From assembly GCA_028023455.1 (NCBI GenBank), contig JAQFVV010000256.1, positions 1,165,001 to 1,229,000 of the forward strand: 64,000 nucleotides of DNA. The letters run 5' to 3'. Of this stretch, positions 1 through 12,209 are shown one piece after another. This DNA comes from Epiperipatus broadwayi (Eukaryota; Onychophora; Udeonychophora; Euonychophora; Peripatidae). Under the pieces are notes generated by a model, which saw only the letters and a program-made list of their open reading frames with translations, was not told where the DNA came from and did no database searches. The translations under genes and the position numbers were made by a program. Each line of letters starts with the position of its first letter. The first letter of the stretch is position 1.

Positions 1-2799
1 TCTAACTTTAGAGTTTTTATTTTTATTTTAATGTTTTCATGTTTGTGTTATATAATGTTTAAAATATTTTGGAGTTCAATGTTTTATTGCAATATCTCTT
101 TTCCAAACCTTTTAAATATCAGCTTTATTAATTTACATCATGTTTCTTATATGTATTATTAACAAACATCATTTCTAAACACAAATCACATGCTCAGTAT
201 GGTTAATTGCTCTAGAGCTTCAGGTTCATGGATCATATCCAACTCTGTCACTTCCAGTGATCAAGCTTATTATTAAAGTCATTAAATTACTTATTTATTT
301 ATAAATCCATGTAACCAAAATATTGATGTTAACTAGATAAAAGAACAAATTTATAAATCAACTAATGATTAATAAAACAAGGTTCCAAATAAACTGTATA
401 TTAAAAAAAGTATTGTTTTATAATGTTTTTGATATTAGATAAGGGATTTATGTTATTACAATCCATGCACTAATCATTTGTGCTCATTAATACAAGTCCA
501 GATTGAAGCTAGAAAATGTTTTAGTCAAATGAAGATTGTATGAACACTGTCAGGATTTATTAGATAGCTAGTCCATAGGCAACCCAGCTAATTCATCTAT
601 CGAGAGTGACTAATTATTGAGTACAGAATTACTTTTAGTACAGCAAAGTTGTCAAGGTAAGTGTTAATCTGATAATAAAAACACATAAGCAAAATATGAT
701 GCAATCATAATGACTTGTGATAGTGTTAGAGATGCAGGCATTAAGCCATGATTTATATTTAAATATAGAGTGTATTACTAAAATAATAATTGCAGCATTT
801 GGAAGCTGCATTAGATAAGATCTTGGGATTACTTTTTAAAAGTAGTATTAAATCATGACCCTATAGAAGCCTGAAACCTCTTTCAAAAGTGATGAAAGCT
901 GTAATTATTAAAATCATATTTTTATGATTGATGCCCAATTATTGTGAACAAAATAGATTAATTTGAAATGTTTACACTTTTTACAAGTATAAGTATATAT
1001 GCATTTCTAACCAATAGGCATATAATTGCCTGAATTAAATGCTTAAAAAAATTCTAAGATTCGTGGGCAGAGTGGATGGGCACACTCGCCATTGCACTAT
1101 AAAACTCTTTATCTTTAGATCTTGCTTGATTATAACCTTTAGTAAAAATTATAAGAATTTAAAAAAGTTTGCTTTATTTAACTGCAGATCGCATAACATT
1201 TATTGCTTTGCCTGGTTTAGTACAGATGTGGAATATCAGATTCTGGAAAGATTCTCAGATTGATTTCCATAGGGGCATTTCCGGTGCTCAAGATTTTTAT
1301 GAACCCTTAAGCAATAAAGCTATCCGATTATACAATTTTTAAAATTTATCCAAAGCTAGGTTGCAATGTGCCACTACTAGTGATGATGATCAGATTTTTA
1401 TTTATTTATCACATTTTTGCTAAATGACTATCTAGAATCAGAAAGATAGCTTTTTTTGTAAATCTATTATCATTATTTTTTTTCCACAACAATGGCAAAA
1501 AATCATTTGATTATTAAATGACTCATAAGCTCCCATATTGAGAATTTATCATATAGATTCATGCCTAGAAGTATTTGTACTTTACCTGGTAGTTTTATAA
1601 TTTCTTTATTTCCATCAGTCTTCTTTTTAATTTAAACTTTAATTGTATCCTTCACAAAATTACAGATCAGCAGGAGTGCTAATATCTGTTGATAGCTTAT
1701 TAGAGAAGCCAACAATTTATTTATTGTCGGCCTGGAGCCAAGTTGCTTTTGACCAATTAAAATTGGCTCTTGGGTTTCCAGTGTCTTGTTGTCTTCTGTT
1801 TCCTGTTTAAGTATTCATGCTGAAAGATTTACTTATTTATAAAAGATAATTCATTTTAAAAAGTTTTTTTAAAAAAAGAAAGCTTTTAAGTAGTCAGTGC
1901 TGAAAAGCATTTTCTATTTTCTTTAAAAATTGTAACTAATTTATTAAAATGTGCTTTGGGAAAATTACATGAATGTGTTTTTGAGGAAATAACTGAACAA
2001 TAGAGGAAAATGTGAAGCAGTAATAATTTTATGTTAATAAGCAACTAAGACATTAGAATATTAAGTCTTTTTATATATCATAAAAATCAGCTATAGTTTT
2101 CATACTGTTGTAGCGCTCATTTATAGATATTCCATTCAAACTAAATAATATTTTATATACGTGTATTAATTAATACAGCTTATAATTGCATAAATTGTAT
2201 ATATATATCTGTCTATTGTTTAATATTCACATTCTCTATTCGAAGTTAGCTTGTCCATAGGAAATACAGAACTATCTTCTTTCAAGATTTTAAACCTAAA
2301 TATTAATTTGTAAATAATAAAAAATGTTAAACATTTAGCTTAAAATCTTAATACCAATATTTTTAAATTATAAAACTAGAATAAGTTCTTATATTTTTAA
2401 AATAAATCAGATATGTTATAAGAATTTGATAAATAATTGAGGGGAAATAAATTATTTTTGATTTTACTATAAAAATAGTCAATAACAATAAAATCTATTA
2501 GAAATCTTTGAAAATGTAGAAAAAGAGAACTATAATTATAAATAAGGAAAATAATATGGATGTATTTTATAAAAAAATTAACAAAAAACAGTTATCATGT
2601 TGTTGTTTATTGAATTGTAATATAAAAATTAGAGAAGAATAAAATTGACTGAGATATCAAAAAATATGTTATTTGTTATAGAAGTATTTGAAATTGGAAA
2701 CTTAAATGCGGTAAAAAGTTAGTATAGCATAAAAATTACTTTGAGACATGGGGGAAAATAGAGAATTTATTTTTATGATTTACAAAAAGCATCAATTAA
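1..2799. other. No gene seen
   Basis: A+T-rich DNA with short palindromes only. The 74-codon frame at 1039-1263 has no recognisable family features and no splice context. Confidence 0.6.
1708..1768. repeat. Two adjacent short hairpins
   Basis: GCCAACAAT / ATTGTCGGC (1708-1731), then ACCAATTAAAATTGG-type palindrome (about 1752-1768), within a patch (1670-1800) less A+T-rich than its surroundings. Probably an unidentified repeat. Confidence 0.5.
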
Positions 2800-3437
2800 A
2801 TCAGCAGTGCACAACCTGAGAGTTACAACCCCATCAAAGTGTCACAGAAAAATTGTTGGGAGTCATGAAAATTTTGATACGTTCTCATGTTGGATAATAA
2901 ATTTTTAATTAAAAAAACAAAAACCTAAACACTATCAAAAATCAGTGAAAACTGCTCAACTCATTATTGGGTGTTTAACCACTTTTGTGTTTAAACACTT
3001 CCTTTTTTATATTTCAATTTGATTTGTATAAACAGCACATCATAACGGCACTTTACTTATATTGCTTTCATTTTTCTTGTTCACACACGTTTTTGTTCTT
3101 CATGCTAGTATCTGCCTAACATTAATACCTGGTACTACATTCTTGAATATATACATTTTCTAAAACAAGCTCAAAAATTTGTGATTGCTACAAATCCACA
3201 GATTTACTAAGAACCAAGTATTATTATACATTTTTTGTTAATATGTAGTTTTTCAAAGATTTTATATCAAATTGTATATACTGAAATATAAGGATATATA
3301 TTTGTATGTGATAAAACGATCTTTATTATTACTATTCTTGTATGCTTATAATAGAATGATAACAACATATAATGGGCCACATAAAATATCACTCTGAGTA
3401 TGGAGATCAAAGTGTAAAAAAGTTGTGCACCATTGAG
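2800..3437. mobile_element. Possible non-autonomous hAT-like element
   Basis: The left end reads CAGTGCACAACCTGAGAGTT and the right end, reverse complemented, reads CAATGGTGCACAACTTTTTT, sharing GTGCACAAC near each terminus. Subterminal text such as GTGTCACAGAAAAATTG, with GTCATGA soon after, is typical of short hAT elements. I could not settle an 8-bp target duplication, and the interior has no coding sequence. Confidence 0.45.
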
Positions 3438-3880
3438 TTAAGTAATTTATTAAATAATACTGTGTTTAGTAAATCAGCTCCGAGTTTAACATTATTTGCA
3501 GAATCCTGTTTACATTACGTTAAACAATCTCTTAGTTACAAATTGATTTAAGATTTATATCAATAAATTAAAAGAATTTTTTTAAAAATTAATCATAAAA
3601 ACAATACAATACTTTTATTTTAATATAATTCTTTGGACATTGAAAAAAAAAAAGGTTTAAATTCTGGCTTTGTAATCATTTACAAACAGTATAATCTATA
3701 AGATTTTTATTAGTTTATCATATAATATTACTCATATTTACAATTGGAATTTATTAATTTTTTTTGCAAAAAAAAAATGATTACAATACCCAAAACTTTA
3801 CCTATTTGAATTGTTACATTTTATTTAAAGTTAATGTAAAATGTTTTTATTCATAAAATGACATTAAATCTTATTTTTCC

Positions 3881-3978
<98 letters not shown>

Positions 3979-6660
3979 CAGAAAGGCTCTATAAATTATT
4001 CCATTTGTATCACAGGAAAAAAATATTTATGTGAGCCAAATACCAAGATGGTTCATTAATTATATACTGATTTACTCATGAATCACTTAATAGTATTTAC
4101 AAACAAACAAATAACAGTTATAAATAAATAAAAATTTTAATTGAAAATTAAATGATTTATTTATTCTAACTTGCATATAAAAAAAATTTCATCATAGTTG
4201 ATATCTGAGAAAGAAAATTCTTACTAGAAGCAGAAATGGGAAATACTCATTAAACTTTCTTTTAATTATTTGCAAATGAATGAAGATATAAATTATTCAT
4301 TTATAAATGAATTATTATTTATTCTTATTTATTCTCACATATATAATTTTGAAATAATTAATGTTAACTAAAATATGAATAAGTTGTGAGTGCTAGATAA
4401 ATTGATTGTTTCTTATATTTGTAATTGAATAAATAAGACATATTCTCTTTTGGTCAAAAGTTTAAAATATTTATTGGTTCATCTTTAAAAAATTTTAAAT
4501 ATTAATTATCTTTACTTCATGTTTTTAAATACATTTGTTTAACTTAGAAATTATTATTATTGTTATTATTATTATTTATTTATTTTGATCAAATTTTGTA
4601 ACCAATATTAAAACATGCTTCTATGAAATTAAATTTCTTCATATTTTGAACATGTGTTAGGTATTGGTGAAAATGCAATATTTCAGGCTTATCCAGCCAA
4701 TTGTCCCCTTTAAGAATGCTGGTGGGCTAAATTTCAAAAAATATTGATATCATTTTAGTAAATTTTCGGCGATGGGACATATTTTTAAAAAATTCATTTT
4801 CATTCAGTTTCATGACTAAGTCATTAAAAAGTGTTTTCAGTTAATTAAAATAGAAAGAAAAAGAAATGAAGGCTGAAATCTTAATTTCTTTTGATTATTC
4901 AATTAAAATTACATTTTTAAAAAAAATACTGCATTTATAAACAAAAAAATATTGCAAATGATTTTTAATGTGCTGAATTACATTTCAAATTCTTGAAAAC
5001 AAAATATCTGCTAAAAAAAAATAGTATATGTAAAAAAATTTATATATAAAAAGTTTTTATTTAAATTGATGAGTAAATAATATGTTAAAAACCAAAAAAT
5101 ATTTTTCTTCTTTCAACCCCAAAATTAGTTGTTTAAATGATGTTTGGAAAAAATACATTTTTTTTTGGTTTTTAGTGCATTATTATTCATCAATTTAAAT
5201 AAAAGTTCTTTTTATAAAATATTTTAGATGTATATTATTATTTTTTTACTTCTATGAATAAGTTTTAATTTTTTGTTATAATACAAAATTTTTAAAGCAA
5301 CTTATTTATCTACATATAATTTGTTGTGGCTATGCTAGGAAAAACTGTCTGCTATGGTTTATTGAAATCTGTGTGTTAAGAAAGATTGACAATACAATGA
5401 AGTTATCATTTTTAATCTTATAAAAGTAAAACTTTTAAAATGTAGCACTCACCTTTATTATAATAAGTTTAAATATTCTTAAGTGGATGAGCTGACTGAA
5501 AATTTTTTATAATAACTATTTCAATATTTATTATTTTGTGTTTGAAGTAGTAATTCACAAGTTTACTAAGAGCTAGTAACAGAATTTACATTTATAAACC
5601 TATCTAGCCTTGAGAATTATTAGCTGGATGCAGTTTGAATGTTATAATTGACTATTTGTTGGTCTGCTTTCAGAACAGGTTATATTTATCTGTTTAATGA
5701 GGGTTATTTAAGCTTCTTTGGATCAATAATTTCATTCTATGTGGATAAGTTGCAAACTTTATTATTTATATAAACATATTATACCATAAATAAAAGTGGG
5801 TTTTCATCTCTATTGTTAAAAGGAGGTTGCCATACCAGATTGAAAGTGTTGATTATTATTGATATTGTTTAAATGTTGATTGCGTTTAATGATTTTACAC
5901 ACACACACACATATATATATATATGCGCATATGTAAAAAGACTCATGCACTTGTAATTCAGTTATATTAACTATTTCACAGTATAAGATAAAAGTATAAG
6001 AATCAACTAATCATATAATTAAACAAGTAAAACTAAAAAAATCAGGAAATAAAATAACTGCTCAATAGTTAAAAGTCACTTCATGATAATAATGTAAATT
6101 ACCACTTAATAAATATGGTTGTAGAATAAGAAATGCTAAATGTTTATTATTGGCACATACATTTGGATCTGCTATAAAAACATAAGTAGTTCCTGATCTA
6201 TATCATTTGTTTTGTAATATCTTATATAAAATAACTTTTTAAAAGTACTTTCCAGACTGACAGCCTAGATTAAAGCTATCATTGAAATGATCCTTTAAGT
6301 AAAAAAAAATATAATTCAAAAATATAAATGTAAAAATAGAAATGAAGTTAACTGCTATTCATGATGCACAGTTCAATTTTAGTGAAAACAAATCAAATTT
6401 TGAAAAATATAAAATAATAATATAAACATATTCTAATAAAAATTCACAGATCATTGAGTTAGCCATATTATATTCAAAACTTCTGTTTTTTTTTTTTTCA
6501 GAAATGTTTTTTTGGGGGGCACTATATTCTAAATATTATCCGCATCATTATGAAAATTAGAATCAATCTTTTAAAACTAAGATATGTTATTTTTCAGTCC
6601 ATTCAATAATTTCATTTTTTTTTAAATGTAAAACAGTCTTAATAAAAAAGAACATAGACT
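3438..6660. other. No gene seen
   Basis: A/T homopolymer-rich DNA with the TA run at 3883-3974 and a small AC/TA run near 5898-5924. Confidence 0.6.
3883..3974. repeat. (TA)n microsatellite
   Basis: About 46 uninterrupted TA units, the longest TA run in the window. Confidence 0.97.
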
Positions 6661-6711
6661 ACATCTAATGAATGACTGACTTAAACGCTATGCTTATACA
6701 AGCTATTATAT

Positions 6712-6973
6712 CAGAGGCAAAACTTTCTATACAGTAGTGCCATCCAGTGCAATCCAGAGCAATCAATGAATGCAAGAAGATTTGCCCATAAAATCCCTAT
6801 CTAGTGTCTACTCATCCAACATTTTCAAACTAATTTCTAGTTTGTGGCCTTCATCAGTAAGAAACTACTCTGAGGGTGTTGGATTGGGTAAGTCCTAAAA
6901 AGGGATTTTATGCACAAACCTTCTTGCATCTATTGATTACTCTGGCTTGCACTGGATGAAAAGTTTAGTCTCT
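6712..6973 (-). mobile_element. HhA foldback with hammerhead ribozyme at the turn
   Basis: Two HhA bodies in opposite orientation (minus 6712-6850, plus 6864-6973) meet at a hammerhead motif read on the minus strand. CTGATGA is 6857-6851, followed by GGCC/…stem II, GAAAT and an AGTT cleavage region. The two arms therefore form one long stem I of about 110 bp. A 13-bp direct repeat GAATGACTGACTT lies at 6670-6682 and 6974-6986 and may be the target-site duplication. The left repeat is about 30 bp away from the recognisable arm, which is explained by the extended HhA tail also seen near 63840. Confidence 0.65.
6826..6880 (-). ncRNA. Type I hammerhead ribozyme (HhA, minus strand)
   Basis: Intact CTGATGA core, stem II GGC-CACAA-ACT (weakened against the usual GCC), GAAA, short stem III and a GTT-type triplet in place of GTC. 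Stem I pairs CCAACA with TGTTGG and continues into the foldback arms. Self-cleavage may be reduced by the stem II changes. Confidence 0.55.
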
Positions 6974-7224
6974 GAATGACTGACTTTTGGATAGTAAAAC
7001 TTAATTTTTCATTTGCACAAGATACAAATAAATTTTAGTGGTATAAAATATTTATTAAAGTTTATGAAGTTCTAAATGTTATAATGTTAGAATAAGGTGA
7101 GCTAAAGGATGAGAAGCAATGGTAGATTTCTTTGTTGATGAAATAAGATTATTAATTAGTCATAGTATTTAACATTCTTATTCAAACTGTTTTTAGGCAA
7201 AGAACTTTATAAGTGATAGTTACA

Positions 7225-7360
7225 AATAAAACAAAGGGATGTCATAAATGTGGAGGGATGTAATCATAAACATATGACCAAACTCATATGAAAAAGATTT
7301 ATGATTTATAAGATGCACATTTCATGCTGAACCAGCACACTCATCAATTAGCTCATGCCA
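7225..7360 (-). mobile_element. HhB ribozyme repeat (minus)
   Basis: Minus-strand copy. The hammerhead has TTGATGA (7347-7341, first C changed to T), stem II GTGTGCTG/CAGCAT, GAAA, then stem III AT-GTGC-AT and a perfect ATC triplet (7314-7312). TAA before the core pairs with TTA after the cleavage site. The following sequence (AATCTTTTTCATATG, GGTCATATGTTTATGA) matches the copy at 51.0 kb. This copy preserves the cleavage triplet that is mutated in most HhB relatives. Confidence 0.65.
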
Positions 7361-7391
7361 TAATTGTTTACACATATCTTTATCATTGTTC

Positions 7392-7392
7392 A

Positions 7393-7442
<50 letters not shown>
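7392..7442. repeat. (TA)n microsatellite
   Basis: TA run directly abutting the hairpin at 7443. A YIYIYI-rich open frame here is spurious. Confidence 0.95.
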
Positions 7443-7445
<3 letters not shown>

Positions 7446-7564
7446 AATTTATAAATAAATATTTAAAAATACAGTATTTAAAAGCTTATAAAAAATATAA
7501 GTATACATATATTTTTTATAAGCTTTTAAATACTGTATTTTTAAATATTTATTTATAAATTTGC
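7443..7564. repeat. Long near-perfect hairpin
   Basis: Arms of about 55 bp (GCAAATTTATAAATAAATA ... and its complement) with a short loop around 7500. It is followed by AAATACAGACATCGA (7581-7595), a phrase that also follows the second hairpin at 8532-8647. The hairpin-plus-phrase unit therefore flanks the first PLE pair in direct orientation. Confidence 0.85.
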
Positions 7565-7617
7565 GTATATTATTTTGAAGAAATACAGACATCGATTTAT
7601 AATATTATATATATATA

Positions 7618-8099
7618 TATTATAATAAAAATAATAAATTTAATGGTAACAAACTATTACAAACAATCCTTAAATCCACAGAAGTACTTTTGGTTAATTT
7701 CTAAAACCTGCCTCAACTGCCATTAAATTAAAAAACAAAGCGGAAACAAATGTCATCAATTCAAATCCTACAAATCTTGTATTTCAATGTTAGCAGCTTG
7801 TCTATTTATTAAATACCTTTTATTTCTATTTATAAAAATTACCTCCTTAATTTTTCTTTTATTGTGGTTTCTCTATTCATGAAGAATTTTCACATTTTCA
7901 AAATCAAATTTAAATTTATATTTACATATTTTTTCATGATCAAAGAAAACTGAAGGAGACATTAAATCACCATTATTTTTACTTTTTACATGCTTATATA
8001 ACAATTCATGCTCCCTCAATCTTTTCTCAATACTGCACCTAGATTCACCTATATATGATAGCATACAATCACAAAAAATTTGATATATGACATTACTTT
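7618..8099 (-). pseudogene. Penelope-like element 3' end with GIY-YIG domain (minus copy)
   Basis: The minus strand encodes the C-terminal endonuclease of a Penelope-like retroelement (PLE). Reading leftward from about 8098 it shows NVIYQIFCDCMLSYIGES, then RCSIEKRLREHE and later FDFENVKILHE. This is the 'vYkI.C..C...YIGeT.r.l..R..EH ... d.dnvkiL' pattern of the PLE GIY-YIG nuclease, including the paired cysteines upstream of the nuclease core. It continues into an apparent 3' untranslated tail ending near 7618. The reverse transcriptase is absent, so this is a 5'-truncated copy. It forms the left half of an inverted pair with 8100-8445. Confidence 0.72.
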
Positions 8100-8445
8100 T
8101 CTGTTTTTAATTTTTTTTGATCATGAAAACACATGTAAATATAAATTTTAATTTGATTTTGAAAATGTGAAAATTCTTCATGAAGAGAGAAACCATAATA
8201 AAAAAAAATTAAAGAGGCAATTTTTATAAATAGGAATAAAATGCATTTAATAAATAGCCAAGGTGCTAACATCAAAATATGAGATTCGTGGAATTTGAAT
8301 TGATGATGTTTGCTTCCGCTTTGTTTTTTGTTTAATTTAATGGCAGTTGAGGCAGGTTTAAAAAATTAACCGAAAGTACTTCTGCAGATTTGAGGATTGT
8401 TTATAATAGTTTGTTACTGTTAAATTTATTATTTTTATTATAATT
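8100..8445 (+). mobile_element. Penelope-like element 3' end (plus copy, right arm)
   Basis: Imperfect reverse complement of 7618-7955. The + strand reads the end of the endonuclease (FDFENVKILHEERN) and the same 3' tail. It is 5'-truncated at the GIY-YIG domain, so the two copies point away from each other and meet at their truncated 5' ends. The 144 bp of loop between the arms (7956-8099) hold the GIY-YIG core, present only in the left copy. Confidence 0.7.
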
Positions 8446-8469
8446 ACAATTTTGTTTTAATTAACGGAT

Positions 8470-8520
8470 ATTATATATATATATATATATGTATATTATA
8501 TATATATATATATATATATG
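8470..8520. repeat. (TA)n microsatellite
   Basis: Interrupted TA run between the right PLE arm and the hairpin at 8532. Confidence 0.93.
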
Positions 8521-8531
8521 TAATTATATCT

Positions 8532-8647
8532 GAATATTTGTAAATACAGTAACTAAATAATTAAAAAATTTTATCCACTTAGATGCTGAAAGCACTCCTA
8601 AGTGGATAAAATTTTTAATTATTTAGTTACTGTATTTACAAATATTC
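8532..8647. repeat. Long perfect hairpin, loop resembling hammerhead stem II
   Basis: Arms of about 50 bp (GAATATTTGTAAATACAGTA ... TCCACTTA and complement). The reverse complement of the loop reads GGAGTGCTTTCAGCATC, similar to the HhB stem II hairpin GAGTGCTGGTTCAGCATG. It has no CTGATGA or GAAA core. AAATACAGACATCGA follows at 8676-8690. Confidence 0.85.
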
Positions 8648-8701
8648 AGTTCTATAATTATGTATATTGCTTTAAAAATACAGACATCGAATCATAATAT
8701 T

Positions 8702-8714
8702 ATTACACACACAT

Positions 8715-8748
<34 letters not shown>

Positions 8749-8768
8749 TCAGAGAGAGATAAAGAGAG
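8702..8768. repeat. (AC)n-(TA)n-(AG)n compound microsatellite
   Basis: ACACAC, TATATA and GAGAGA runs in succession after the AAATACAGACATCGA phrase. Confidence 0.93.
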
Positions 8769-9020
8769 AGCAAATTACAACAGTTTATTTGATGTGTCAT
8801 ATGTGCTGCTCTCACAATTTTGACACAAATCACTTAATGAAAATATATTAACATTAATAATTTTTATTAGTCATTTATTAAACAAGAGATTATCCAATAA
8901 TGAATAATATTTCTGCAGTGTAATTTTCACTACACCAGTGGTATAGTGAAAATTACACTACAGAAATATTATTTATTATTGAAAAATCTCTAGTCTGATA
9001 AATGTCTAATAAAAATTATT
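8766..9020. mobile_element. HhB-body foldback lacking the ribozyme
   Basis: Left arm (8766-8938) is the reverse complement of the HhB body found at 50.73-50.90 kb (GACTAATAAAAATxATTAAT, TTTGTGxCAAA). The right arm (8940-9020) repeats its first part in + orientation. The turn, GTGTAATTTTCACTACACCAG then TGGTATAGTG, falls about 130 bp past where the ribozyme would be. Confidence 0.65.
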
Positions 9021-9645
9021 AACAGAATATAGTTTGGATCATGATATTAAAGAATTATATGTCAATGAATATCAAACTTCTTATTTTCAAAACTTGTTTT
9101 TATACGACTATAATAAAAATAAAATACATCCAATATTTTGACTATTTTATATAGTCTTTTTCAAAGAACACTAAAAAAAAAAAATACAAATATATAATAA
9201 TAAATGTCACATATTCCAAAACAAATGCAAAAATCTTAAAAAATAATAAAAATTATCTTTACCTCAAGAACTTTTTCTTTAACAAACAATCTCAACTTAA
9301 TTAATTTTTTTATATTTATATACCCATCCATAAAAATACCTTTAAAAATTTAATTAGGAAACCTATTTTTTTTTTCTATTAACATACTGTTTAATTCAGG
9401 TTTAATTTCATTATTATAAATCCTTTCCTTTATCATTCTTTCATGTATGACTTTATACATTCTAAAGGTTTTATTTCAACTTCTTTATGTTTAAATTTAT
9501 TCATATGATTATAAATAGCAGAATTTTTATTATTTAAATGCTATTTTAATCTAGTTTCCAATTTATTCTTTGTAGTCCCAACATATGACATCTCTATATT
9601 CTTTTTAAAACAATTCAAACATTTTATTGTGTAAAAATTATAAAC

Positions 9646-9856
9646 TATTATATATATGTGCTGTATGCACAGATAATGAAGCTAGTAAATATATGCCTTC
9701 TTGCATCCATTGATTACTCTGGTTGGCACAGGGCAGCACTACTGTATAAAGAGTTTTGCCTTGTTTATATGTAATTAATATTTAGCATTTAATTATATAT
9801 ATTTACTAGCTTCATTATCTGCGCATACAAAACATATATATAGTAGTTTATTATAT
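9646..9856. repeat. Foldback element nested in the PLE, with an HhA fragment in its loop
   Basis: Inverted arms (about 9647-9694 and 9790-9853, both containing ACTAGCTTCATTATCTG or its complement) interrupt the left PLE arm relative to the right arm. The loop contains a + strand 3' fragment of the HhA repeat. The order of insertion is therefore PLE pair, then foldback, then HhA (or foldback already carrying HhA). Confidence 0.65.
9695..9762 (+). repeat. HhA repeat, 3' fragment
   Basis: Matches the 3' half of the HhA repeat (CATCCATTGATTACTCTGG ... GAGTTTTGCC). The ribozyme half is absent. Confidence 0.75.
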
Positions 9857-10026
9857 AAACTGAATTCATTATCTCTAAATTATTACATTCCCTATTATTA
9901 TTAATTAAAAAATTTAAACTTTTTTTCTTTTTATAAACTGGATAAATGAAAACATTATATTTCATATTAATCATTTTAAATGATTTTCTAACTTTAACAA
10001 ACAAATCTTTGGATATACTGAAACCA

Positions 10027-11100
<1,074 letters not shown>

Positions 11101-11104
11101 ATGG

Positions 11105-11795
11105 AAAATTATGAACTATTTTAAAAAAGAAAATGTGTAGATGATATTTTAAATTCATTAAAGAATTATATAAAACATACTTGTCTTCTTTTAATCTTTT
11201 TATAAGAAGACATGATATGAGACTGAGAGATAACCAAAAAAACGTCTTACATTTACAAATGATGAATTCATGTTTCCTGCTAATGGTGGGGTTTTTTTAT
11301 ATATAAAAAAAATGTATGTTGAAAATTTGTCAATTAATTTTTAATTTTGTGATGCCTTTACAAAGTTAGCTAATTATTTTTTGTTTGTTTTAATTGAAAG
11401 CTTTATTGAGAAGACATTTTTTAATTTATTTTTTTATTATTGTTTTTTTTTTAACGAATAAAAAAAAGTTCTTTTAGATAATGGAACTAAGGTCGACTCA
11501 CTAATTTGATTCAATTATTTATTATACTTTTACTATCTTTGGGATTTTTTTTGTTCTAATTACCAATATCAGGAACTTGTTCTACACAAACTAATTATAT
11601 ATATTATAAAATAAATAACGATTATTATATATATAAATGATCAACAATTGATTCTTTGCAATAATCCAAATAAAAAAGGTTTTGTAATTATGCAAATTAA
11701 ATTTTTCATTTAGCATTTGAAATTAAAAAAAAGTCAATGAACTTATTAATGTATTGATTAAGATTGGAAATACAGGCATTCTTATACCTGGATCT
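11105..11795. other. No gene seen
   Basis: A+T-rich spacer between the second PLE pair and the HhB head-to-head pair. Confidence 0.6.
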
Positions 11796-11799
11796 TAAT

Positions 11800-11945
11800 T
11801 TAAATATAGGGGACTTGAACTCAGACTTTCAAGCAACCTTCAACTATCCACACTGTCTGATACTACTGATACATGTGCCCACGCACATGTAGAAAAGGTA
11901 AATAATTACCAGTATACATATTTCTATCATCAGATTTTTAATCTG
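11800..11945 (-). mobile_element. HhB repeat (minus) with stem II deleted
   Basis: Reads on the minus strand CTGATGA (11933-11927), only TA, then GAAATATGTATA and CTGGTAATTATTTACC. The stem II hairpin is missing, but the ATA triplet and stem III fit the family. Further on come the tRNA-like boxes TGGATAGTTGAAGG and GAGTTCAAGTCCCC. It forms a head-to-head pair with the + copy at 12006. Confidence 0.6.
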
Positions 11946-12005
11946 TATGGATGGACAAAGAGTTAGAGATTGGAATAGATTGAAGCCTGTCCATTAAAGT
12001 ATAAA

Positions 12006-12203
12006 TATTTGCTATCTTAATATAAACTGAGCACTGATTATATATATATGTACGTATGGGTGATGATAATCTGGACCAACTGATGAGTTCTGGTTCAGCA
12101 CGAAATATGTACATTGGTGATTATTTATCTTTTCTACATCGGTGTGGCCATATGTGGTTAATTGAAAGTTGCTTGAATGTCTGAATTCAAATCCCCTATA
12201 TTT
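12006..12203 (+). mobile_element. HhB ribozyme repeat with tRNA-like promoter boxes
   Basis: Hammerhead at 12065-12129: CTGATGA (12080-12086), stem II GTTCTG-GTT-CAGCAC, GAAA, stem III region ATATGTACA (triplet decayed from ATC/ATA to ACA), then TTGGT pairing with ACCAA before the core, and AATC pairing with GATT farther out. Downstream are GTGGTTAATTGAAAG (A box-like) and GAATTCAAATCCCC (B box-like), the layout of a Pol III-transcribed SINE. The same unit occurs at 44.2 kb. Confidence 0.7.
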
Positions 12204-12209
12204 AATGCA

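Larger units (their letters stand above)
9061..10025 (-). pseudogene. Second Penelope-like element, minus copy
   Basis: A second, divergent PLE 3' end. On the minus strand from about 10010 it reads SKDLFVKVRKSFKM, NVFIYPVYKKKKSLNFLI and NNLEIMNSVYII. After an inserted foldback (9646-9856) it continues CLNCLKKNIEMSYVGTTKNK, SAIYNHMNKFKH and FEIKPLE. The YII.CLNC...SYVGTTKNKLETRLK block is the PLE GIY-YIG nuclease opening with its CxxC motif. Single stops and frame breaks make it a pseudogene. The 3' tail runs left to about 9061 and contains a conserved hairpin shared with the other arm. Confidence 0.7.

Noticed and set aside
7364-7558. YIYIYI-rich open frame
   Set aside because: TA microsatellite plus hairpin; the same applies to frames at 8660-8851 and 30900-31229.
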